Origin: Trebonia sp963777905
Lineage (GTDB): Bacteria > Actinomycetota > Actinomycetes > Streptosporangiales > Streptosporangiaceae
NCBI GenBank assembly: GCA_963777905.1
Contig: CAVZSM010000006.1
Coordinates: 1-64,000, forward strand
DNA: 64,000 nt
Direction: 5' to 3'
The notes under the pieces: generated by a model
Database searches by the model: none
What the model saw: the letters and a program-made list of their open reading frames with translations, nothing else
What the model was told of the DNA's origin: nothing
Program-made: the position numbers and the translations under genes
Part shown: piece by piece, positions 40,607 through 48,630 of the stretch
Numbering within the stretch: position 1 is the stretch's first letter
How the letters are laid out: the number at the start of each line of letters is the position of its first letter

Positions 40607-40939
40607 GTGGCAGGTACCGTCAGGACGCGCAGCCGCTTGCCGCATATCACGCTCAACTCGGACGGGCGATCGCACCCGCTGGTCAACGCCCTCGCCATCG
40701 TCACGCTGGTGCTCGGCCTGCTGTCGTTCGTGCTCGGGCTGGTCATCAGGAACGTCCCGAGCGCCGACAGCACGGCCATGGCCATCGTGACCGCGGTCAC
40801 CGGCCTGGTGTCACTGGTGGTGGGCCTGTACGCGCAGATGATCTCGGCGACCCGCGAGGAGCGGATCGTGATCGTGACCGGCATCATCGCGGGCTTCGTC
40901 GGCCTGGCGCTCGGCCTGGCGCACGGCGGATTCTCGTAG
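40607..40939 (+). CDS. Small membrane protein
   Basis: The 110-residue product has a short basic N-terminus (AGTVRTRSRLPHITLNSDGR) and three hydrophobic helices: PLVNALAIVTLVLGLLSFVL GLV, TAMAIVTAVTGLVSLVVGLY, and IVIVTGIIAGFVGLALGLA. GTG 40607 has GGAGG five bases upstream. It resembles small actinobacterial integral membrane proteins found beside rpsF; function unknown. The AP-endonuclease-like gene follows after 25 bp on the same strand. Confidence 0.72.
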   Translation: MAGTVRTRSRLPHITLNSDGRSHPLVNALAIVTLVLGLLSFVLGLVIRNVPSADSTAMAIVTAVTGLVSLVVGLYAQMISATREERIVIVTGIIAGFVGLALGLAHGGFS

Positions 40940-40964
40940 CGGGGCCCGTCATATGCTCTAAGGC

Positions 40965-41753
40965 ATGGTGCGCATCGGAGGGCATTTCCACAGCGACGAC
41001 CCGCTAGCGGAGGCGGTCGCCTGCGACGCGCGGCTCGCGCAGTTCTTCCTTGGCGACCCGCAGGGCTGGAAGGGGCCGGTGATTCCGGGCGGGGACCCGG
41101 GCGCCGTGCGCGACGCGTACGCGAAAGCCGACGTGGACGTTTACATCCACGCGCCATACGTGATCAACGTGGCGACAACCAACAACAGGATCAGGATCCC
41201 GTCCCGCAAGCTGCTCGGGCAGCAGCTCAAGGCGGCGGCTTCGATAGGGGCGAAGGGGCTGATCGTGCACGGCGGGCACGTCAACGCAGGGGTGGACCCC
41301 GCGGAAGGCCTGGAGAACTGGGTCAAGGCGGTCGAGCGGATCGAACGGCCGCTGCCGATGCTGATCGAGAACACCGCGGGCGGCAACGGCGCGATGGCCA
41401 GGTCGCTTGACGCCATCGCGCGGCTGTGGGAGGCGGTCAGCTCAGCCGCGGGCGATGGCGGCGAGGTCGGATTCTGCCTGGACACCTGTCACGCCTATTC
41501 GGCGGGCATCGACCTGGCGGACGTGGTGGACCGGGTCAAGGCGATCACCGGCCGGATCGACCTGGTGCACTGCAACAACTCACGGGACGAGTTCGACTCG
41601 GGCGCCGACAGGCACGCGAACCTCGACGCGGGCACCATCGACGCCGGGGCGCTGCTCGACGTGGTGCGGGCGGCAGGCGCGCCGACGGTCTGCGAGACGC
41701 CGGAGGCGGGGCTCGCCGACGACATCCGCTGGCTCCGCGACCGGATCAGCTAA
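40965..41753 (+). CDS. nfo: Deoxyribonuclease IV (AP endonuclease family 2)
   Basis: The 262-residue TIM-barrel protein shows metal-site motifs of EndoIV: VRIGGHFHSDDP, VDVYIHAPYVINVATTNNRI, AKGLIVHGGHVNAG, MLIENTAGGNGAMA, GFCLDTCHAYSAGIDL, DLVHCNNSRDEFDSGADRHA NL, and TVCETPE. These His, Glu and Asp residues hold three zincs. The enzyme cuts DNA 5' to abasic sites in base excision repair. Start ATG 40965 is used; the family start usually reads RIGGHxS or similar, which fits. Confidence 0.92.
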   Translation: MVRIGGHFHSDDPLAEAVACDARLAQFFLGDPQGWKGPVIPGGDPGAVRDAYAKADVDVYIHAPYVINVATTNNRIRIPSRKLLGQQLKAAASIGAKGLIVHGGHVNAGVDPAEGLENWVKAVERIERPLPMLIENTAGGNGAMARSLDAIARLWEAVSSAAGDGGEVGFCLDTCHAYSAGIDLADVVDRVKAITGRIDLVHCNNSRDEFDSGADRHANLDAGTIDAGALLDVVRAAGAPTVCETPEAGLADDIRWLRDRIS

Positions 41754-41767
41754 CCGCTGGCGCTCGG

Positions 41768-44626
41768 TTACCCGCCGGGGCCGCCGCCGCCTCCTCCTCC
41801 GCCGCCTCCTCCGCCGCCTCCTCCGCCACCGCCGGTGCTCGGTGTGGACGTCGAGGGTGACGGGCTCGTCGACGGGCCCGTTGGGATGCCGGTCGGGAGC
41901 CCTGTCGGGAGACCCGTACCGGTCGGTGTCGGGAATCCGGTCGGGTGCGGGAACTTGGGGCCGGTCTTCTTCGGCTTCTTCTTGGCAGGCACGTTACCCA
42001 CCTGGTTCCACTTCTCGCCGGTGAAGATCGGGTTGAGGAACTGCTGAACGGGCAGGTTGCCGAACTCTTCGGACATGAACGTGTGCCAGATCGCGGCCGG
42101 CCAGGTGCCACCGAAACCGCCGCCGCCGAGCGCGGTCAGCGTCTCCTGCGAGTTGGGGTTCTGCTGCTCGGTGAAGATCCCGACGGCCAGCGACCACTGC
42201 GGGATAGCGCCGATGAAGAACGCCGACTTGGAGTTCGTCGTCGTCCCGGTCTTGCCGAGGATCGGCACGTCAGGGCCGAGCGACGCGGCGGTGCCCGTTC
42301 CGTCGACGGTGGTCATCTCCATCGCGTACTGGACCTGCGAGTCGAGGGCCTGGGAGAGCACCTGGTGCATCGCCACGCGGGGAAGCTGCACCGTGCCTTC
42401 CGGCGCCTGCCACGACTTGATGACGTGCGCCTGGTGGTACGTGCCGCCGTTGGCGATCGTGGACAGCATGGTCGCCTGCTCGTTGACGGTCAGCGAGCCG
42501 GTACCGAGCGCCATGCCGACCTGGCCCTTGAGCTGGCTCAGGTTCGACCCGGCGGGGAACGCCGCGATGTTGACCCCCATGTTGGCCGCCATCTGGATGA
42601 TGTTCTCCGTGCCGACGCGGTGGGCGAGATCGGTGTAGGCCGTGTTGGACGACTGCGCCAGCGCGTTCTGCACGCTGATCGCCCCGCCAGGCTTGTTGCT
42701 GATCACCTCGCCGCCGTCGTTCGACACCTCGAACGACTCGGGCATGGCCTTGGCCGGGTCGGTGGTCGACAGGACGAGCGGGTCGGTCTCCGGCGGGACG
42801 TACAGCGTCGGGCTCGCGTTCAGGATGCTGGTCTGGACGTTCATGCCCTGGGAGACCGCTGTCGCGAGCACGTACGGCTTGAACGAGGACCCGACCTGCT
42901 CGCGCGAGTAGACGGCGGTGTTCAGGTCACAGTCGTAGATCTTGCACTGGCTGGCGGACATGTTCTGGCCGCGGCCTGGGTACATCGCGGCGATCGCGCC
43001 AGTGTTCGGGTTCTGCAGCACGGCGCCGATCAGCGCGTACGACGGCAGCGTGTAACCGGAGGCCTTGATCGCGGCGATGTTCTCGCTGACCGCGTGGTAC
43101 ATCTCCACTTCCATCGGCCGGCTGATCGTGGTGATGATCTGCAGGCCGCCGGTCTCCAGCGTCGTCACCGGCACGCCGTCACCGCCGTCACTGACCGGGG
43201 CGGTGAGCTCGTTGTAGACCACGTTCATGAGGTACGGTGCCCACGGGTCGCTCGAGCTCGTCGTCCCGGCCGCCTCCTTGGCCTTTGAGGTCCCGCTGTC
43301 GGTGAGCATCTTGGGGAACTGCATGGTGTCGGCCTGCGCCTGGGTGATGACGTGCATCTGCACCAAGCCGTTCAGCACGTAGTTCCGCCAGCGGGACGTG
43401 AGGTTCGCCCGGTATTGCGGCAGCGGGTACAAGCTCGGCTGCTGGATCATCGCCGCGATGACCGACGCCTGCGCGAGGGTCAGCTTGTCCACCGGCACGC
43501 CGAAGTAGGTCTCTGCCGCCGCTGAGATGCCGTAGGAGTTGTCGCCGAGGTAGATCGTGTTCAGGAAGTTGGTCAGGATCCACTGCTTGGACTTGGACTT
43601 GGCCAGCTTCTGCGCGATGAAGATCTCCTTGATCTTCCTGCTGACCGTCTGCTGGGTCCCGATGTTGCTGTAGTACTGCCTCACGAACTCCTGCGTGATC
43701 GTCGAACCGCCGGAGAGGTTGCCGCCGCTGCTGGTGACGTCGTCGTAGGCCGCGCGCATGATGCCGGTGGGGGAAATGCCGCCCTCGGTCCAGAAGCTGC
43801 GGTCCTCGGCCGCGATCACCGCGTCCTGCACCCGCATCGGGATCTGGCTGTAAGTGAGCAGCTGCCGGTCGATCGGGCCGATCGTGCCGATGGGCGTCTT
43901 GCCGTCGCTGTAGTAGACGGTTGAGTTCTGATCGAGGACGTTGGCGGCAAGCTGCGTCGGGATCGCGGCGCTGCTGTAGGCATAGAAGTAGGCGCCGACG
44001 CCCAGCAGGATCACCAGGCCGGCCATCGCGCCGACGAGGCCGACCACCTTCTTCCACGTCCAGCGGCGCCACCAGCTGCCCTTGACCTTGCCGCTGCTGC
44101 GGCCGCGGGGTCCGCCGGGCCCGCCAGGACCGCCCCGCCGGTGGCCGCCGGGACCACCAGGGCCGCCCGGTCCGCCCGGGCCAGCCGGGCCGCCGGGTGC
44201 GCCGGCACCGTAGCCGCCCGCGCCGGCACCGTAGTACGCCGTCGGGTCGCCACCAGACCTGTAGCCGCCGTTCCCGTTACGCGAGCCGCCGCCAGCCGAG
44301 CCGTTGCCCGCTGCACCGCCCGATGCGCCGCCAGGCGCGCCGCTGGCCGTCAGGCCGCTCGCCGCCGACCCGTGCGGCGGCGAGCCCGGGGCGTTCTCCC
44401 AGCCCTTGCCGTCGGCCCAGTAGCTGTATCCAGGGGTGCCAGAATCGGAGCCGCCGCTGCGTCGCGGCCGGATAGCGCTGGTCGTGCCAGTCTCGTAGTC
44501 CGAGTCGATGCTCGGGTCCCGCCAGAACCCGTCCTGACCCCAGCCTTCCGGCTCGGGGTACTTGTCCGCGTCAGCTCCCCGCCCCCTAGCGGGTCGTTCT
44601 GACCCGTTAAAGTCGTTGCTACTCAC
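41768..44626 (-). CDS. ponA: Class A penicillin-binding protein (PonA-like)
   Basis: The 952-residue protein has a long Gly/Pro-rich cytoplasmic N-terminus (about 1-190), one transmembrane helix (VVGLVGAMAGLVILLGVGAY), the GT51 glycosyltransferase domain (VQDAVIAAEDRSFWTEGGIS, GGSTITQEFVRQYYSN). The transpeptidase has SxxK in GSSFKPYVLATA, SxN in AQSSNTAYTDL and KTG in ILGKTGTTTNSKSAFF. It polymerises and cross-links peptidoglycan. The C-terminus is Pro/Thr-rich and ends in an 18-glycine run then PGG. GTG 44626 gives MSSNDFNGSERP. DUF5318 gene lies upstream on the same strand. Confidence 0.95.
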   Translation of the reverse strand: MSSNDFNGSERPARGRGADADKYPEPEGWGQDGFWRDPSIDSDYETGTTSAIRPRRSGGSDSGTPGYSYWADGKGWENAPGSPPHGSAASGLTASGAPGGASGGAAGNGSAGGGSRNGNGGYRSGGDPTAYYGAGAGGYGAGAPGGPAGPGGPGGPGGPGGHRRGGPGGPGGPRGRSSGKVKGSWWRRWTWKKVVGLVGAMAGLVILLGVGAYFYAYSSAAIPTQLAANVLDQNSTVYYSDGKTPIGTIGPIDRQLLTYSQIPMRVQDAVIAAEDRSFWTEGGISPTGIMRAAYDDVTSSGGNLSGGSTITQEFVRQYYSNIGTQQTVSRKIKEIFIAQKLAKSKSKQWILTNFLNTIYLGDNSYGISAAAETYFGVPVDKLTLAQASVIAAMIQQPSLYPLPQYRANLTSRWRNYVLNGLVQMHVITQAQADTMQFPKMLTDSGTSKAKEAAGTTSSSDPWAPYLMNVVYNELTAPVSDGGDGVPVTTLETGGLQIITTISRPMEVEMYHAVSENIAAIKASGYTLPSYALIGAVLQNPNTGAIAAMYPGRGQNMSASQCKIYDCDLNTAVYSREQVGSSFKPYVLATAVSQGMNVQTSILNASPTLYVPPETDPLVLSTTDPAKAMPESFEVSNDGGEVISNKPGGAISVQNALAQSSNTAYTDLAHRVGTENIIQMAANMGVNIAAFPAGSNLSQLKGQVGMALGTGSLTVNEQATMLSTIANGGTYHQAHVIKSWQAPEGTVQLPRVAMHQVLSQALDSQVQYAMEMTTVDGTGTAASLGPDVPILGKTGTTTNSKSAFFIGAIPQWSLAVGIFTEQQNPNSQETLTALGGGGFGGTWPAAIWHTFMSEEFGNLPVQQFLNPIFTGEKWNQVGNVPAKKKPKKTGPKFPHPTGFPTPTGTGLPTGLPTGIPTGPSTSPSPSTSTPSTGGGGGGGGGGGGGGGGGGPGG

Positions 44627-44787
44627 ATCTCGTCCTCGCTGTGGCTGTGAGCGAGCCTGGTGGCCCGTTCTGGCGATCCCACACGTTACATGCTGGGACG
44701 ACTTGTCCCGGCTAGTTCCGCGCAAGCCTTCTCGCGACATAAGCGCGGCGTAAGCGGAACCCGTCCGCCTCGTCACTAGCCCTGCGA

Positions 44788-45192
44788 TTACTGGCCGCTC
44801 CGTGCGCGGCGCCCTCGCCTCGCGGGGGGCTCACCGGTACCTAGGACGTAGGACGTGGCTAGGTGGTTCCAGCCACAACTTTGGCAGACCTCGACGACAT
44901 AGACCCTGAATTCGCCGTATTCGGCGGCCATCTCCGTCAATTCAGGGCCCCGCTTGACCCGCCCCGCGTACTGCCCGAGTTCGTCCCCGTACACATACGT
45001 GACATGGGTGAGGTTGGTCTTCCGGCAGATCGGGCAGCGGGTCTCGGTCGGCTCGCCGTGGTGCTTGGCCGCGCGCAGCAGGTACGGATGCGCGTCGCAG
45101 ACGTCGGTCACCGTCGTGTTGCCCGCGTACACGGACGCGAGTGTCGCGCGCCGGGCGAGCCCGTAATCCACAACGGATCGACGTGAGGCCAT
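44788..45192 (-). CDS. DUF5318 family zinc-ribbon-like protein
   Basis: The 134-residue protein begins MASRRSVVDYGLARRATLAS and contains CDAHPYLLRAAKHHGEPTET followed by RCPICRKTNLTHVTYVYGDE and later VVEVCQSCGWNHL. Two CxxC pairs suggest a zinc ribbon. DUF5318 genes sit next to the PBP gene in many actinomycetes; function not known. ATG 45192 is the family start; the longer frame runs through the padR operator region. Confidence 0.85.
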   Translation of the reverse strand: MASRRSVVDYGLARRATLASVYAGNTTVTDVCDAHPYLLRAAKHHGEPTETRCPICRKTNLTHVTYVYGDELGQYAGRVKRGPELTEMAAEYGEFRVYVVEVCQSCGWNHLATSYVLGTGEPPARRGRRARSGQ

Positions 45193-45326
45193 GTCCCACA
45201 GGGTACGTCGGCCGCCCCGGCGTAGCCGAGTCCAGACCTCGTTATGGGGGAGTGAACTCCCGGGCGCCCGAGTGAACAGCAGGTTGCCAGCCGGGGAACG
45301 GTTGCGTATGCTGTGGATCGCCCGTC

Positions 45327-45363
45327 TCGATATATCGAACCGAGATATCGGGTAGAGATATCG
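45327..45363. promoter_or_regulatory. Candidate PadR operator array
   Basis: TCGATATATCGA (45327-45338, perfect palindrome), CCGAGATATCGG (45340-45351) and AGATATCG (45356-45363) lie 40-76 bp before padR. GATATC cores at 45344 and 45357 are 13 bp apart. PadR proteins bind short AT-rich dyads, so self-regulation and control of ino1 is likely. Confidence 0.6.
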
Positions 45364-45402
45364 TGAAGATACATAGAAACCGTACGTATGCGGGGGGATG
45401 CC

Positions 45403-46092
45403 GTGGGCCGCAACCGGACTGGCGTGCTGGAGTTCGCCGTGCTTGGGCTGCTGTACCGAACGCCGATGCACGGCTACGAGCTCAGCAAGCAGCTGAACAT
45501 GCTGCTCGGCACGTTCCGGGCGCTCTCTTACGGCACGCTGTACCCCTGCCTGAACAAGCTGTACGCCGAGGGCCTGATCGCCAGGGAAGGCGACGAGCCC
45601 GCCGGAGCGCCCCGGGTGCCCGGTGCGCTGGGCTCACCCAGGCCGGCCCGCGGGAACGGCCGACCGCCGGGCAGGTCGAAGATCGTCTACCGGCTGACCG
45701 CCGAGGGCAAGGAGCGGCTGCAGGACCTGCTCGCTGACGCCGGCCCCGCCGCCTGGGAGGACGACGAGTTCGGTGTTCACTTCGCGTTCTTCGGCCAGAC
45801 CAGGGCGGACATCCGGCTGCGGATCCTAGAAGGCAGGCGCAGCCGCCTGGAGGACCGGGTGGAAGGGGTGCGGGCGGCACTCGCGCGGACCAGGGAGCGG
45901 GTGGACAGCTACACGCTCGAACTGCAACGGCACGGGCTCGAGTCCGTGGAGCGCGAGGTGCGGTGGCTCAACGAGCTGATCGCCTCGGAACGGCAGTCGG
46001 AACAGTCGGAAGCGAGGAACCCCGGCAGCGGACCCTACCCGCCGGCGGGTCAGACCGATACAGATCGCGGAAGCGAGAAGGAGTCATCCTGA
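45403..46092 (+). CDS. PadR-family transcriptional regulator
   Basis: The 229-residue protein has the PadR winged helix (LEFAVLGLLYRTPMHGYELS, SYGTLYPCLNKLYAEGLIAR) with an inserted Pro/Gly/Arg-rich loop (about residues 65-95) before the wing strand KIVYRLTAEGKERLQDLL, and a C-terminal coiled-coil dimerisation domain. GTG 45403 has GGGGGGAT upstream; ATG 45388 is an alternative. The stop overlaps the start of ino1 (TGATG), so it probably controls inositol-phosphate synthesis. Confidence 0.85.
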   Translation: MGRNRTGVLEFAVLGLLYRTPMHGYELSKQLNMLLGTFRALSYGTLYPCLNKLYAEGLIAREGDEPAGAPRVPGALGSPRPARGNGRPPGRSKIVYRLTAEGKERLQDLLADAGPAAWEDDEFGVHFAFFGQTRADIRLRILEGRRSRLEDRVEGVRAALARTRERVDSYTLELQRHGLESVEREVRWLNELIASERQSEQSEARNPGSGPYPPAGQTDTDRGSEKESS

Positions 46093-47171
46093 TGGGTAAA
46101 GTGCGCGTCGCCATCGTGGGGGTAGGCAACTGCGCGAGTTCGCTCGTCCAGGGCCTTGAGTACTACAAGGACGCCGACGACGCGGCTCGCGTGCCGGGCC
46201 TCATGCATGTGCGGTTCGGCGACTACCACGTGTCTGACGTGGAGGTGGTCGCGGCCTTCGACGTGGACGCCAAGAAGGTTGGCCGTGACCTCGCCGAGGC
46301 GATCTTCGCGAGCGAGAACAACACGATCAAGTTCGCCGAAGTGCCGCCGACCGGCGTGACCGTACAGCGCGGCCACACCTTCGACGGTCTCGGCGAGTAC
46401 TACCGCGAGATCATCACCGAGTCTGACGAGCCAGCCGCTGACGTGGTCGCAGCGCTACGCGAGGCCCGGGCCGACGTGCTCGTGTCGTACCTGCCGGTCG
46501 GCTCAGAGCAGGCCGACCGCTTCTACGCGCAGTGCGCGATCGACGCCAAGGTCGCGTTCGTGAACGCGCTGCCGGTGTTCATCGCGTCCGACCCGGTATG
46601 GGCGGCCAAGTTCGCCGAGGCCGGCGTCCCGATCATCGGTGACGACATCAAGTCCCAGGTCGGCGCCACCATCACGCACCGCGTGCTGGCGAAGCTGTTC
46701 GAGGACCGCGGCGTGGAGCTGATGCGCACCTACCAGCTCAACTTCGGCGGCAACATGGACTTCATGAACATGCTGGAGCGCAAGCGCCTGCAGTCCAAGA
46801 AGATCTCCAAGACCCAGGCGGTGACCTCTCAGATCCCGCACGAGATGGGGAAGGCCGACGTGCACATCGGCCCGTCCGACCACGTGCCGTGGCTCGACGA
46901 CCGCAAGTTCGCCTACGTCCGCCTTGAGGGCAAGTCCTTCGGCGACGTGCCGCTGAACCTCGAGTACAAGCTCGAAGTCTGGGACTCGCCGAACTCGGCC
47001 GGCGTCATCATCGACGCGATCCGCGCCGCCAAGATCGCCAAGGACCGCGGCATCGGCGGCCCGGTGATCTCCGCGAGCTCCTACTTCATGAAGTCGCCGC
47101 CGGAGCAGTTCGGCGACGACGTGTGCCGCGACCTCGTGGAGAAGTTCATCCGCGGCGAGATCGACCGCTAG
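46092..47171 (+). CDS. ino1: myo-Inositol-1-phosphate synthase
   Basis: The 359-residue protein starts MGKVRVAIVGVGNCASSLVQ (NAD-binding) and includes AADVVAALREARADVLVSYL, IIGDDIKSQVGATITHRVLA, and YQLNFGGNMDFMNMLERKRL QSKKISKTQAV, the active-site lysine region. It turns glucose-6-phosphate into inositol-1-phosphate, feeding phosphatidylinositol and mycothiol. Length matches the short mycobacterial form. It is coupled to padR and ends in a 20-bp hairpin. Confidence 0.95.
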   Translation: MGKVRVAIVGVGNCASSLVQGLEYYKDADDAARVPGLMHVRFGDYHVSDVEVVAAFDVDAKKVGRDLAEAIFASENNTIKFAEVPPTGVTVQRGHTFDGLGEYYREIITESDEPAADVVAALREARADVLVSYLPVGSEQADRFYAQCAIDAKVAFVNALPVFIASDPVWAAKFAEAGVPIIGDDIKSQVGATITHRVLAKLFEDRGVELMRTYQLNFGGNMDFMNMLERKRLQSKKISKTQAVTSQIPHEMGKADVHIGPSDHVPWLDDRKFAYVRLEGKSFGDVPLNLEYKLEVWDSPNSAGVIIDAIRAAKIAKDRGIGGPVISASSYFMKSPPEQFGDDVCRDLVEKFIRGEIDR

Positions 47172-47184
47172 CGGTACAACGGCG

Positions 47185-47228
47185 AAATGGCCCGTACAGC
47201 CGGTAAGCACCGGCTGTACGGGCCATTT
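47185..47228. terminator. 20-bp hairpin terminator after ino1
   Basis: A perfect 20-bp stem (47185-47204 with 47209-47228; arms contain GGCCCGTACAGCCGG and CCGGCTGTACGGGCC) has a four-base AAGC loop and ends in TTTAC. It starts 14 bp after the ino1 stop. Confidence 0.88.
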
Positions 47229-47259
47229 ACCTGTCGGTGGCCCGCACTAAGCTGAACGG

Positions 47260-48630
47260 GTGCCTGTCGGGGCAGAACCAGGGAGCGCGGAAGGCGCTCC
47301 CGCCAGCACGCCACAGCGGCGGTCGTCGCTCATCGGCGACCTCAGGATCGTGCTGGCCGAACGTGACTTCAGGAAGCTGTTCAACACCCGGCTCGTCTCG
47401 CAGACCGGGGACGGAGTCCTCACCGCCGGGGTTGGCACGTACGTGTTCTTCAACGCGAGCACGTTCCCGAGTCCCACGGCGGGCGCCGCCGCGTTCGCGG
47501 TGCTTTACCTGCCGTACTCGCTGATCGGGCCGTTCGCCGGGGTGTTCATCGACCGCTGGTCGCGGCGCCAGATCCTGGTCTGGTCGGCGCTGATCCGCGC
47601 GGTGTTCGTGGTGGCCACGGCCGCCGTGATGGCCGCGGGCAATCGCGGCGTGCCGCTGTACATCGCGGTGCTCGCCGTGCTCGGCGTCAACAGGTTCTTC
47701 CTCTCCTCGCTGAGCGCCGCCCTCCCTCACGTGGTGGCCGAAGATAAGCTGGTCATGGCCAACTCGGTCTCCCCGACCGTCGGCGGCATCATGAGCTCCA
47801 TCGGGGGCATTCTCGCGTTCGGGCTGAATACGGTCACCGGCGACACCGAGCGAGGCGCCGCGGTGACCGTGCTTGTCGCCGGCGGCTGTTACGTCGCCGC
47901 GGGCCTGGTCGCGACGACCATGCAGAGGGACCTACTGGGCCCGGACAGAACGACCTGGCAGCCCGCGCGGCTCGGGGAGGAACTCGCCCGGGTAGCGGCC
48001 GGGTTGATCGACGGCGCCCGCTACGTGCTGCGGCAGCGCCAAGCGCGCGCCGCGCTTGGCGCCATCGGCGGGTTCGGCTTGCTGTTCGGGCCGGTGTTCC
48101 TGCTGGCGATCATCCTGTACAGGAACTACTTCTACCCGTCGCACGCCACGACCGCGGCGTCCCATGTCGCCGTGCTCGCGGCGGCCTCGGCGGTCGGTTA
48201 CGCCTGCGCGGCGCTCGTCACGCCGCCCGCGACGAAGCGCGTGTCCAAACAGGCCTGGATCGCGCTGATGCTGCTGCTCTCCGCCGTAGTGACCGGCCTG
48301 CTCGGTGAGACGTTCAACCAGATCGCCTACCTGGCGATCGGATTCTTCTTGTACCTCGCGAGGCAGGCGATGGCGATCTCCGCGACCACCATCATCCAGG
48401 AGGACGTCGAGGACATCTACCGTGGCCGGGTGTTCTCCTTCTACGACATGATGGGCAACGTAACCTACGTGGCGGGTGCCGCGGTGTTCGCCGCGTTCAT
48501 GCCGGCCAACGGCAAGTCCCCGGCGATCGTCGCCATCGCTGCCGTCGGCTTCGCGCTCGTCGCGGCCGCCTACTGGCTGTCGGCCGGCGGCTCGAGCCCT
48601 TCGGCTTCCGCCCAGCGCAGCAGTTCCTGA
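47260..48630 (+). CDS. MFS transporter
   Basis: The 456-residue protein has about 12 hydrophobic helices after a cytoplasmic N-terminus: DFRKLFNTRLVSQTGDGVLT, AAFAVLYLPYSLIGPFAGVF followed by IDRWSRRQILV (motif A-like). It resembles the MFS branch of macrolide-efflux-like or lysophospholipid-transporter-like proteins (NTR.. and RVLV loops). Substrate unknown. GTG 47260 is the start. Its 3' end overlaps the convergent CCA-enzyme gene by 61 bp. Confidence 0.8.
   Translation: MPVGAEPGSAEGAPASTPQRRSSLIGDLRIVLAERDFRKLFNTRLVSQTGDGVLTAGVGTYVFFNASTFPSPTAGAAAFAVLYLPYSLIGPFAGVFIDRWSRRQILVWSALIRAVFVVATAAVMAAGNRGVPLYIAVLAVLGVNRFFLSSLSAALPHVVAEDKLVMANSVSPTVGGIMSSIGGILAFGLNTVTGDTERGAAVTVLVAGGCYVAAGLVATTMQRDLLGPDRTTWQPARLGEELARVAAGLIDGARYVLRQRQARAALGAIGGFGLLFGPVFLLAIILYRNYFYPSHATTAASHVAVLAAASAVGYACAALVTPPATKRVSKQAWIALMLLLSAVVTGLLGETFNQIAYLAIGFFLYLARQAMAISATTIIQEDVEDIYRGRVFSFYDMMGNVTYVAGAAVFAAFMPANGKSPAIVAIAAVGFALVAAAYWLSAGGSSPSASAQRSSS

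Noticed and set aside
46080..46100. Riboswitch before ino1
   Set aside because: padR overlaps the ino1 start, leaving no leader; no riboswitch-like structure was seen.
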